Shown in pieces: positions 1-6,610 of a stretch of 17,464 nt of DNA. Position 1 is the stretch's first letter, and each line of letters begins with the position of its first letter. Source of the DNA: Verrucomicrobiota bacterium. GTDB lineage: Bacteria; Verrucomicrobiota; Verrucomicrobiia; Limisphaerales; UBA1096. The stretch is from the NCBI GenBank assembly GCA_003972865.1, contig QOAX01000116.1, forward strand, positions 1 to 17,464, written 5' to 3'. The notes under the pieces were generated by a model, which ran no database searches, had not been told where the DNA came from, and saw only the letters and a list, made by a program, of their open reading frames with translations. The position numbers and the translations under genes are program-made.

Positions 1-211
1 CAGCCAAGTGTTGTTTGACGGCTTCGATGTTTCCTGCTTGGGCAGCTTTATGAATGTTGATGTCTGGTGCTTTGGCTGTCGGGGGTTCTGGTTTTGCAGC
101 TTCCGCAACTGGTTCAACTGGTTTCGTTTCTGGTGAAGGAGTCGACGACTGCGACTCCCCACACCCCACCAGCACCACGGCTGCGATTGTTGTGAGTAGG
201 ATGTGTTTCAT
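1..211 (-). CDS. Ankyrin-repeat lipoprotein, N-terminal part (runs off left edge)
   Basis: The frame opens at ATG 211 and stays open to base 1, giving about 70 residues of a longer gene. It starts MKHILLTTIAAVVLVGCGES, a lipoprotein signal with lipobox LVGC (Cys17). A Pro/Glu/Lys/Ala-rich linker follows (about residues 22-48). Then comes INIHKAAQAGNIEAVKQHLA, which reads as the first helices of an ankyrin repeat. The protein is therefore probably a membrane-anchored ankyrin protein used for protein binding; its partner cannot be told. The start codon overlaps the stop of an ankyrin 3' remnant (ATGA, 208-211), and AAGGA lies just before it and could aid initiation. The same 5' end recurs at 7999 and 16610, so this is the only copy here still joined to an ankyrin body. 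The rest of the gene lies outside the window, so its integrity is unknown. Confidence 0.85.
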   Translation of the reverse strand, partial: MKHILLTTIAAVVLVGCGESQSSTPSPETKPVEPVAEAAKPEPPTAKAPDINIHKAAQAGNIEAVKQHLA

Positions 212-264
212 TTTCCTTCAGCTTTTAATTCTTCAACTCCCTTGCCGCCGTGTTTGCGGAGGAG
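208..264 (-). repeat. Ankyrin-gene 3' remnant, copy 1
   Basis: Read on the minus strand this encodes LLRKHGGKGVEELKAEGK followed by TGA. In-frame similarity extends a few codons further upstream (KTAV). HGGK followed by an EELKAEGK-type charged end looks like the last helix and tail of an ankyrin-repeat protein. No ankyrin body precedes it; pseudopilin 1 ends about 28 bases upstream. The stop overlaps the ATG of the ankyrin lipoprotein at 211. Differences among the five copies are mostly synonymous or conservative, so they descend from real coding paralogues. It is best read as a gene scar. Confidence 0.8.
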
Positions 265-292
265 AACGGCGGTTTTCGGTCTTTCCGGCCGC

Positions 293-1072
293 TTACCACC
301 AATCAAACTCAATATCGACAGGCTCCCGGATCCACTTGGCAAAGTCGTCAGGCCAACGGACAAACTCCACGTGCCCGTCACCAAAGACCATGTTGTAACG
401 CGCCTTGCCCTTGAAGTTGTGCCAGATACTGCGTTTATCGGTTAGTCCCCGGTTTCCGTGCCAGTGCCAGTCCCCCTGGATGATCTTCGTGGAGGGCTTC
501 CTGGCGACCTCGCTTCCTTTGATGGGTGGGGCCTTGGCGCCCGTCCATCGGTCGTTTTGGTTCGGGTATGCCAAGCCGATGACTCGTTTGACCCGGAAGG
601 CATTCCACCATGCGACTCGGTAACTGTTACCCAGGTAAGTAAACACGTGGTCGTGACCTCCTTGCATGAGCGAGTCTCCTTTGTCTGCCGGGCAACGAAA
701 GACCTCAGTAGAGCCCGTATAGCGATTGAGCGGTCGTTTTCTTTCCTCGACAAGACCTCGCACGACATCGTTGCCGTGATTCGTGCCGGTTTGGCCTCCT
801 ACAGATGCAAGCCCCGGAGCCACCGGAAACCAGTCATTATTATCCCCGACATACATCTGGTAGGCCAAATGAATCTGATGTTGATTGCTGCCGCAGCCTG
901 CCCGATGCGCTTGCTTTTTCGCATTGGCAAGGGAGGGGAGCAGTAGCGCGGCGAGAATGGCAATGATCGCGATGACCACAAGAAGCTCGATCAGGGTAAA
1001 TCCCCCGCGATTAATTTTTCTCTCGCAAGGTAACGGGTTATTAAGCCAACCGTTTGGTTGCACACCCTTCAT
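293..1072 (-). CDS. Type II secretion-type pseudopilin (pseudopilin 1)
   Basis: The 259-residue product has a prepilin signal: a basic leader ending RGG, then FTLIELLVVIAIIAILAALLLP. Prepilin peptidase should cut between Gly24 and Phe25, with Glu29 at the usual +5 position, leaving one membrane helix. The globular part resembles the large PVC family of GspG/H-like proteins with an H-X9-DG C-terminal motif. Here the motif is stretched: His of WHNFKGKARY is 13 residues from DGHVEF. Its ATG overlaps the stop of the metallophosphoesterase gene (ATGA, 1069-1072), so the two are probably translationally coupled. No secretion ATPase, secretin or platform gene is nearby, so it must use machinery encoded elsewhere or form part of a surface fibre. 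Exact role unknown. Confidence 0.9.
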   Translation of the reverse strand: MKGVQPNGWLNNPLPCERKINRGGFTLIELLVVIAIIAILAALLLPSLANAKKQAHRAGCGSNQHQIHLAYQMYVGDNNDWFPVAPGLASVGGQTGTNHGNDVVRGLVEERKRPLNRYTGSTEVFRCPADKGDSLMQGGHDHVFTYLGNSYRVAWWNAFRVKRVIGLAYPNQNDRWTGAKAPPIKGSEVARKPSTKIIQGDWHWHGNRGLTDKRSIWHNFKGKARYNMVFGDGHVEFVRWPDDFAKWIREPVDIEFDWW

Positions 1073-2118
1073 AGCGGCATCTTCCAGTTTGCAACACCGG
1101 CTGTCAATGTCTTGGCGTCCCAGTAATCCTTGGTTTCACCCAGTTCCCACGGTGCGGGGCCGACGAACTCGCTTCGCTTCCCCTCGATCTTCAGGAATCC
1201 GCGCCCCGGGTCGATGGTCGCCAGTGCAAAGATGGAGTTCCTGTAGGGCACGGTGTATTTGATGTACGGATACTGGGCATCAACCTCCTTGGAATACCGC
1301 ACCCGGATGAAGTTACCGCCGACCCAGTAATAAGAGGCGCTGTTGATCTGCGGATAAACGATGTTGTTGATCTGACGGACGTAGTCGCGGTGATGGTGCC
1401 CGGTGAAACAGGCGACCACCTTCCGGAAACCGGCGTCATGGTTGGCCTGCTCAAGGACGCCCCGGACCGCTGCGCCATTCTGCAATCCGCCATCCTCCGG
1501 GCGCTCGGGACTTTGGTGGACGAAGATCACCGTGCTCTTTTTGGTCGCTGCCAAGTCCTTTCGCAGCCACTCCAACTGGTCGCTGGCCATGAACCGTGGA
1601 TAGCCTGATTTGTGATCTGCCGGCCTGTCGTTGCCGTCGAGCACGACAAAGTGCACCCCGCCCCGGTCAAAGGAATAAAACCGGGCCGGCATCCCCCAAT
1701 AGGCCATCGTCCGTTCCCGGGTGGTGGAACCCTGCCCATTGTCATCCGTGTCATGGTTCCCAAGGACGTGATACTTGGGCCCCTTGAAGGTGTTCCAAAT
1801 CTTGAGGAAGCCAAGGTTTTCCTCCTTGGGAACACAGAAGTCACCCAGTTGCAGAACGAAATCAACCTTCTCGCGCGTCATGTGTTCGATGAACACCCGC
1901 AGGCGATCATCTGCATCGTGCATCACATCCTTGTGAATGTCCGCAATGATTCCAAAACGCAGCGGCCGTGATGGTTCTGTGTTTTTGACTTGGTCATTGG
2001 CCAAAACCGGCCAAGTGGTGACAAACGTCGCCCCGCCAAGAATCGTGCTTTTGATGAAATCCCGACGATGAACTGGATTGCCGGTTTTAGGGATTCTTTT
2101 CATGTCTGTTTGTTTCAA
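1069..2118 (-). CDS. Tat-exported calcineurin-like metallophosphoesterase
   Basis: This 349-residue protein has a twin-arginine leader (RRDFIKSTILGGA, residues 18-30) followed by a calcineurin-like phosphoesterase domain. Metal-binding motifs appear in order: D60-x-H62 (ADIH), GD at 92-93, GNHD at 120-123, His201 (FVHQ) and GHHH at 240-243. These bind the two metal ions of phosphomonoesterases and phosphodiesterases. The Tat signal predicts that it folds with its metals before export. Substrate unknown. A second in-frame Met at residue 6 is an alternative start. Its stop overlaps the start of pseudopilin 1, and pseudopilin 2 lies 61 bases upstream on the same strand, so the three may form one transcript. 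Confidence 0.92.
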   Translation of the reverse strand: MKQTDMKRIPKTGNPVHRRDFIKSTILGGATFVTTWPVLANDQVKNTEPSRPLRFGIIADIHKDVMHDADDRLRVFIEHMTREKVDFVLQLGDFCVPKEENLGFLKIWNTFKGPKYHVLGNHDTDDNGQGSTTRERTMAYWGMPARFYSFDRGGVHFVVLDGNDRPADHKSGYPRFMASDQLEWLRKDLAATKKSTVIFVHQSPERPEDGGLQNGAAVRGVLEQANHDAGFRKVVACFTGHHHRDYVRQINNIVYPQINSASYYWVGGNFIRVRYSKEVDAQYPYIKYTVPYRNSIFALATIDPGRGFLKIEGKRSEFVGPAPWELGETKDYWDAKTLTAGVANWKMPL

Positions 2119-2179
2119 GCTCGATGTTTAAGGCGAATGTTTTGGAACTCTGTTAACAGCAATCGGAGTAAAGCATGGA

Positions 2180-3028
2180 TCATCGTTTAGTCAGGGCTGT
2201 TGAATGATCCTTGAACCAAACATAGTCCCTCTTGCTTTCTTCTGTTCGGGCAAAAAAATTGAAGCTGTTGTAACGGCGCTCGACTGGATGACAGGTCTCC
2301 GCACCGATCCACTTGTGGATCTCCGAATGCCCATCAGCAAAACTAAACCCACAGGCTCCATTATGGTAACTGGCAGGCAGATCACGCCAGTAGGCTTGGC
2401 CATTGGAATACATGCGCACCGCCAGCCAGCCATCGTTGATCCCGTCCGGATGCTCATCCACGAACAACCAGGTCTCCGACGGGGTCGGATCCCTGAAATC
2501 AGTTTGTTTGAAGAACTCATTATAGCTCTTGCCATCTCCTTGATTGCCGCCGTTGCTGCCGGTGACCCTTCTCCCTTGCCAGGCACCGGCAAGCCAACTG
2601 TTCATGGCAAAACTTCTCACTCTCGCCATGGTGGTGCGGCCCTTGACCACGAAGGACTTGTCAGCCGGACATTTGTAGATTTCTGGTGTTTCAGTATAGG
2701 AGGCCAGGGCGGACAATTTCTCATTCATGAGGATAGCCTTGTCGGTGTTCATTGAGTTGTTCCCGTCGTAATTCAGTCCACCAGCAACCCAGGAACGACT
2801 GGGCACGATCCAGTCATCGTTATCTCCGGAAAAATAAAACCAGGCCAACTGAAGTTGGCGACCATTGTTCATGCAACTGATGCCCGTGGCCTTTTCCTTT
2901 GCCTTCGCCAATGCCGGCAATAGTAACGCCGCAAGGATCGCAATAATGGCAATGACAACCAACAACTCAATCAAGGTGAAACCGAATTGTCGATCGAGGG
3001 AATATGACCTTAGATTGCGGGACTTCAT
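2180..3028 (-). CDS. Type II secretion-type pseudopilin (pseudopilin 2)
   Basis: The 282-residue product starts with a short basic leader and a prepilin site: cleavage between Gly16 and Phe17, Glu21 at +5, then the hydrophobic helix TLIELLVVIAIIAILAALL. The C-terminal part contains HNGACGFSFADGHSEIH, an exact H-X9-DG spacing typical of the PVC pseudopilin-like family. It is probably processed by prepilin peptidase and held in the inner membrane or assembled in a pseudopilus. It is the first gene of a likely unit with the metallophosphoesterase and pseudopilin 1. The upstream leader holds two overlapping inverted repeats (3053-3096). No good ribosome binding site is visible before the ATG. Confidence 0.9.
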   Translation of the reverse strand: MKSRNLRSYSLDRQFGFTLIELLVVIAIIAILAALLLPALAKAKEKATGISCMNNGRQLQLAWFYFSGDNDDWIVPSRSWVAGGLNYDGNNSMNTDKAILMNEKLSALASYTETPEIYKCPADKSFVVKGRTTMARVRSFAMNSWLAGAWQGRRVTGSNGGNQGDGKSYNEFFKQTDFRDPTPSETWLFVDEHPDGINDGWLAVRMYSNGQAYWRDLPASYHNGACGFSFADGHSEIHKWIGAETCHPVERRYNSFNFFARTEESKRDYVWFKDHSTALTKR

Positions 3029-3372
3029 TTGAGAGACAGATAAAGGCGGTATGTCTTGGAAGCAAGTAAAACCAAGACTAAAAGTAGTCGTGGTTTAAAA
3101 AAATTAGTCAACGATTTTACTGAAACCAAACTGTCTAATCCATATTTTCACAAGCGTCGGCCAATTCTTCGAGTATTCTCATCGCGGACCCGCTTTGCGT
3201 GCTCCTTAAGTTTATTAACGGTCAATCCTGATAAAATATTTTTCTCCGGTGAAATCCCGCTTGGAACCCGGTCGAGCCAAAGACAACGTTGCACATATAA
3301 TGGCAATGAAACATCTTGCCCCCCAATAACAGCAGCCGCATTCTTTGTGGGAAGCGATTGCCATCACCCGAC
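3029..3372. other. Divergent intergenic region between pseudopilin 2 and pcm
   Basis: This stretch of about 340 bases should carry the promoters of both divergent genes. It is more AT-rich than the flanking coding DNA. The side next to pseudopilin 2 holds overlapping inverted repeats described separately. I saw no convincing -35/-10 pair, no RNA gene and no credible small ORF. A TTG at 3316 could extend pcm upstream, but the ATG at 3373 gives a more usual Pcm length. Confidence 0.6.
3053..3096 (-). promoter_or_regulatory. Overlapping alternative hairpins in the leader of pseudopilin 2
   Basis: Two inverted repeats share one arm. The first pairs AAACCA (3069-3074) with TGGTTT (3091-3096) and GACTA (3076-3080) with TAGTC (3085-3089), giving an 11-pair stem with one mismatch and a 4-base loop. 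The second pairs GTCTTGG (3053-3059) with CCAAGAC (3072-3078), a perfect 7-base stem with a 12-base loop. In the pseudopilin 2 transcript the middle arm can pair with only one partner at a time, as in attenuators or riboswitch-like leaders. The region starts 25 bases before the ATG. Whether it is transcribed or regulatory is inferred only from the pairing. Confidence 0.35.
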
Positions 3373-4071
3373 ATGCCTGTTCCCAAGTTTACCACCGGAG
3401 AAATCCCCGAAGTTGGCGTGGAGGGCCGCCGGAAACCGGAGCGCGCGAAGGAGCGCCTCGAGATGGTTTCCAGCCAGATTGAGGCGCGGGGCGTTCGGAA
3501 CCCCGGCGTGCTGAAAGCGATGCGACAAGTGGAGCGGCATCGTTTCATTCCGGCGGACGGGCAAGCCTTGGCCTACCGCGACGGCCCGGTGCCCATTGGC
3601 CAGGGCCAGACCATCTCCCAACCGTACATCGTGGCCTGCATGACCGAGGTGCTCGAGCCCCAGCCCACCGATCGCGTGCTCGAGATCGGCACCGGCTCGG
3701 GATACCAGACCGCAGTCCTCGCTGAGCTTGTCGCCGAGGTGCACACCGTCGAGAACGTCGAGCGCTTGGCCAGGCGCGCGGAGACGATCCTGAGTCAACT
3801 GGGCTACGACAACATCCGCCTGCGCTTGGGCGACGGCTATCACGGCTGGCCCGAGGCGGCGCCGTTCGACAAGATCATCGTCACCGCGGCACCGGTCAAG
3901 CCACCCAAGGTGTTGTTGGATCAACTCAAGCCCGGCGGACGAATGATTGTGCCGGTCGGGCGGTGGCGTCAGGAACTGGTGCTGATCCGCCACACTCCCG
4001 ATGGCTGCCGGCGCGAACACCTCATGCCGGTCCGCTTCGTGCCCATGGTCAAGCGGCTCAATCTCGACTGA
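3373..4071 (+). CDS. pcm: Protein-L-isoaspartate O-methyltransferase
   Basis: The enzyme transfers a methyl group from S-adenosylmethionine to isoaspartyl residues in aged proteins, starting their repair in the cytoplasm. From ATG 3373 the product is 232 residues, close to the family norm; a TTG at 3316 would add 19 residues without family-like sequence. Family signatures are clear: QTISQPYIVACMTE, SAM-binding motif I VLEIGTGSGYQTAVLAEL, the acidic post-I residue in VENVE, motif II DKIIVTAAP, and LKPGGRMIVPVG. The N-terminus is about 29 residues longer than E. coli Pcm before MVSSQIEARGV, and Met30 is a possible internal start. It converges with the deacylase fusion gene, 12 bases away. Confidence 0.95.
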   Translation: MPVPKFTTGEIPEVGVEGRRKPERAKERLEMVSSQIEARGVRNPGVLKAMRQVERHRFIPADGQALAYRDGPVPIGQGQTISQPYIVACMTEVLEPQPTDRVLEIGTGSGYQTAVLAELVAEVHTVENVERLARRAETILSQLGYDNIRLRLGDGYHGWPEAAPFDKIIVTAAPVKPPKVLLDQLKPGGRMIVPVGRWRQELVLIRHTPDGCRREHLMPVRFVPMVKRLNLD

Positions 4072-4083
4072 CTTTGAACCGGA

Positions 4084-5577
4084 TCATCTCCGCCGGGCGG
4101 TCCATCGCACGGCATTTTGCACGAGCCGGTTGAGGGTGTCCGTGGATTCTGGATGCGGGCTGATGCACAGGATGCGGCCGTTGCCGAATTCGCCGACAAT
4201 GACGGCGGGGGTGTTGATCATAGTGCCCTCCTGCGGCTTGTACTTGGACACCTCGCTTCGGAAATGCGCCAGGGAACGAAAACTGCCGAGCCCCTCCCTG
4301 CCCATCGGCGACATGATGGGCCCGTTTTGGTAGCGGACTTCAAAAACGCCCTCGAAATCGCCGAGGATGGTTCGGCCCTCATCGGTTAATTCCATCGTCA
4401 CCGGCGCCGAGCCACCCCGAAACCACATGCTCTTGCGGCCAATCCCGGGCACGTCAATTGTTTCACAGAAGGTTTTGTGGTTGCTGATGCCAAGCGACCA
4501 ACTGTAATTTGACGCCGCAAGAAAGGCGCCCGCGCAAATGCCCACGTACCCTCCCCCGGCCTCCACGAATTCCTTGACCGTATCCTTCCCCTCTTTCCCC
4601 AGGGCAGCCGCCTGCTTGCTCCCGCTGCCTCCGGGGAAAATCACCATGTCGAACTGGCCCAGTACACCGTCGCTAATATCCGCCACCCCGACTCGGCGCA
4701 GAATCGATTTTGTCTTTGAAAACACCCTGTCCAGGTTGCGCGGACCTTTTTTACCCACACCGCCGGCATCATAAACGGCAATGCGCAGTTCACTCGTATC
4801 GGCCGGGAGCAGGAGATGCGCCGGCCCGTCGATCATGCCCAGTTGGCCAAGCAGCGTGTGCACCATCAACCGGTGTTGACGGGTGCGGGTGGACACCGGT
4901 TGATCCTTGCTCGTCGTCTCAAGGATCATGGAAACCGCCTGCAACCGCTCATGGACGGCGCGGGCCAGGCTGCCGTTCACCGGGTACCGCAGCCTCACGA
5001 GTTTTTTCCTCGGGTCAGGAATCTCCGCGTTCACCACCTCCAACATCCTCGGCACCACCGACTCGGCCGCCTCGCCCTTGACATCGATGATGGAGGAACC
5101 CACCGACTCGGAATTGATCTGGTGAAAATCAATCCCTTCATGCAGGTCGATGAGCCAGTCCGGCCGGCTTGATTCGACAAACTCCCACAAGGCCGCCGCG
5201 AGCACGCCCCTGGCCACAAACTCCCCGCCGGTCTTGGGGAAGTTCCGGTTCAGGTTGTGCAACGGCTTGGACTCACCGGGCAGATGTCTCGTCCCTGCTT
5301 TCAGCCCGGGGATGTTTGCCCTCGGGACAACAATGAGCCGTCCCTTATTGACCGGCCAATGCCGAATCTGTTCCGCCGCTCGCGCGCCCGCCGGTTCATT
5401 GCCGTGAATCCCGCCGGTCACAAGCACCACCGGCCCGTCCACTCCGCTGTCCCGCCGGTAAAACGCCGTCTCCCACCGGGTGCCTTTGGCCAAGACACCG
5501 CTGGATAACGTCTCCACCGCAACAGCCTGCAGGGTGAATCCAACCCACAGAACGGTGATGATAATGAGGCGCCGCAC
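4084..5577 (-). CDS. Secreted zinc deacylase (M14/aspartoacylase-like) fused to a glutaminase-like BPL_N domain
   Basis: The first domain resembles the succinylglutamate desuccinylase/aspartoacylase branch of the M14 family. With GTG 5577 as residue 1, GGIHGNEPAG supplies zinc ligands His58 and Glu61, DLHEG supplies His146, and ILETT supplies a likely catalytic Glu220; NLNRNFP is also typical. The second half has VYDAGGVG, FPGGSGS and GICAGAFLAASNYSW with candidate nucleophile Cys348, plus a late SPHPE, matching the class I glutamine-amidotransferase-like fold seen in the biotin-ligase N-terminal (BPL_N) family. A signal peptide (RRLIIITVLWVGFTLQAVA) predicts export. The frame stays open to TTG 5706, but that would bury the signal peptide, so GTG 5577 is preferred with modest certainty. 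Substrate unknown; amide or peptide cleavage is plausible. Confidence 0.85.
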   Translation of the reverse strand: MRRLIIITVLWVGFTLQAVAVETLSSGVLAKGTRWETAFYRRDSGVDGPVVLVTGGIHGNEPAGARAAEQIRHWPVNKGRLIVVPRANIPGLKAGTRHLPGESKPLHNLNRNFPKTGGEFVARGVLAAALWEFVESSRPDWLIDLHEGIDFHQINSESVGSSIIDVKGEAAESVVPRMLEVVNAEIPDPRKKLVRLRYPVNGSLARAVHERLQAVSMILETTSKDQPVSTRTRQHRLMVHTLLGQLGMIDGPAHLLLPADTSELRIAVYDAGGVGKKGPRNLDRVFSKTKSILRRVGVADISDGVLGQFDMVIFPGGSGSKQAAALGKEGKDTVKEFVEAGGGYVGICAGAFLAASNYSWSLGISNHKTFCETIDVPGIGRKSMWFRGGSAPVTMELTDEGRTILGDFEGVFEVRYQNGPIMSPMGREGLGSFRSLAHFRSEVSKYKPQEGTMINTPAVIVGEFGNGRILCISPHPESTDTLNRLVQNAVRWTARRR

Positions 5578-5739
5578 GGAGCGATCATTGAGTGGATCGC
5601 TTGGCCAAGCGATGACAAAAGGAATTTCTTCATTTGCAGAAAAGCCTGTTTTCAACCAGCCACAGGCAACCAGCCGGTTGCTTGACTCTCCCAGATCAAT
5701 GTACAAGGATCAGTTGAGGATGGTTTGGGAGTGACGCAA

Positions 5740-6372
5740 ATGCCGTTGAAGTTGCTCACGCACGATTTTTATGGCCGTTCAACCCCAAAGGTTGCCCGTG
5801 ATCTGCTTGGCAAGCTGCTCGTGCGAACATTGGGCCGGCGACGCCTCGTTGGGCGCATCGTCGAGGTCGAGGCCTACTTGGCCAAAAGCGATCCGGCCTG
5901 TCACGCCGCACGCGGCAGGACCAAGAGCAACACCGCCATGTTCGGTCGGCCCGGCCGGGCCTACGTTTACCCCATCCACTCGCGCCACTGCTTCAATATC
6001 GTCACCGAAGCCGATGGCGTCGGCACTGCAGTGCTCATCCGCGCGGTGGAGCCGATAGAGGGCATCAAACTCATGATGGAACACCGCCACCGGGACAAGC
6101 GGCTCGAGCTGGCCCGCGGCCCGGGCTGCCTCTGCCAGGCCTTTGGCATTGACCGCCATTTCGACCATTGGAATCTCACGAAGGGCCGGCAGCTTTGGCT
6201 CGCCAACGATGGAACACAGCTCGACGAGAAGGATGCAGGTACCTCAACGCGCATCGGGGTGACCTCCGCCAAGGAATTACAGCTGCGCTTCTTCCTCCGC
6301 GACTGCCCCTATGTTAGCGGCAAGAAACAAGGGAGGGTTGGAGTGTTTGCAGGATCTGGGAATGCCGCCTGA
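5740..6372 (+). CDS. mpg: 3-methyladenine DNA glycosylase, AAG/Mpg type
   Basis: The enzyme removes alkylated purines from DNA to begin base-excision repair. The product is 210 residues from ATG 5740, which has GGGAG nine bases upstream; the open frame reaches a TTG at 5725. Family marks are present: an early THDFYGRSTPKVARDLLGK, RIVEVEAYL with the catalytic Glu, DPACHAARGRTKSNTAMFGRPGRAYVY split around the DNA-binding pocket, HCFNIVTE, and VLIRAVEPIEG. It is complete and of normal length. It diverges from the deacylase fusion gene. A weak promoter-like TTGACT (5682-5687) lies upstream, without a good -10. It is one of only two plus-strand genes here. Confidence 0.94.
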   Translation: MPLKLLTHDFYGRSTPKVARDLLGKLLVRTLGRRRLVGRIVEVEAYLAKSDPACHAARGRTKSNTAMFGRPGRAYVYPIHSRHCFNIVTEADGVGTAVLIRAVEPIEGIKLMMEHRHRDKRLELARGPGCLCQAFGIDRHFDHWNLTKGRQLWLANDGTQLDEKDAGTSTRIGVTSAKELQLRFFLRDCPYVSGKKQGRVGVFAGSGNAA

Positions 6373-6428
6373 GAAAACCTAATTCTGTCATTCGGCGAAT
6401 AAACAGAATGTTGTGAGCTGAAACAGTC

Positions 6429-6470
6429 TTACTTCCCTTCAGCTTTCAATTCTTCACCCGTCTTGCCGCC
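6429..6470 (-). repeat. Ankyrin-gene 3' remnant, copy 2
   Basis: On the minus strand this encodes GGKTGEELKAEGK and TAA, matching the other four remnants. It is shorter on its 5' side: the LLRKH part is replaced by LIFND, so the break falls just before the Gly-Gly. It sits downstream of the chimeric lipoprotein gene, whose own start is a copy of the ankyrin lipoprotein 5' end. This pair therefore brackets a gene whose middle has been exchanged. Confidence 0.75.
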
Positions 6471-6599
6471 ATCGTTGAAAATCAGTGGCGGCGACACTAT
6501 TGGCAGCACTGAGAGGCCACCTCCGGGTGACAGACACCCGGCTGACCCATTCGAACCCGGAGCGGGTCGGCCGTTGCTCTCCATGCGGTTGTCAGCCAT
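6429..6599 (-). CDS. Small ORF ending in an ankyrin 3' remnant (doubtful gene)
   Basis: A 56-codon frame starts MADNRMESNGRPAPGSNGS at 6599, has AGAGG just upstream, begins 11 bases after the stop of the chimeric lipoprotein gene, and ends NDGGKTGEELKAEGK with TAA. Its last 14 codons are in frame with the ankyrin 3' remnant. The first 30 codons or so coincide with a strongly palindromic DNA element (6509-6609) and are rich in Gly, Pro and Ser, so their sequence may reflect DNA structure rather than protein selection. I do not recognise a function. It may be an accidental fusion produced when the element joined an ankyrin gene end. Confidence 0.3.
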   Translation of the reverse strand: MADNRMESNGRPAPGSNGSAGCLSPGGGLSVLPIVSPPLIFNDGGKTGEELKAEGK

Positions 6600-6609
6600 A
6601 ACCTCTCAG
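6509..6609. repeat. 101-bp multi-branched palindromic element
   Basis: An outer perfect 8-base stem, CTGAGAGG (6509-6516) with CCTCTCAG (6602-6609), encloses inner hairpins. CCGGGTG (6523-6529) pairs perfectly with CACCCGG (6535-6541) over a 5-base loop. GGCTGACCC (6540-6548) pairs with GGGTCGGCC (6564-6572) with one G-T wobble; alternatively GGCTGAC pairs with GTCAGCC (6591-6597). It abuts the stop codon of the lipoprotein gene. It could be a palindromic extragenic repeat, a small non-autonomous mobile element, a terminator-like structure or a structured RNA. No second copy was seen in the window, and no integron attC core motifs were found. Confidence 0.5.
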
Positions 6610-6610
6610 A

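Noticed and set aside
5682..5710. Promoter TTGACT-N17-AAGGAT upstream of mpg
   Set aside because: The -10 matches only three of six bases, so it is mentioned in the gene entry but not annotated as a feature.
6429..6609. Integron attC site or cassette array
   Set aside because: The palindrome and repeated gene ends suggested it, but the conserved GTTRRRY/RYYYAAC core sites were not found and no integrase is present; the repeats are explained by coding origin.
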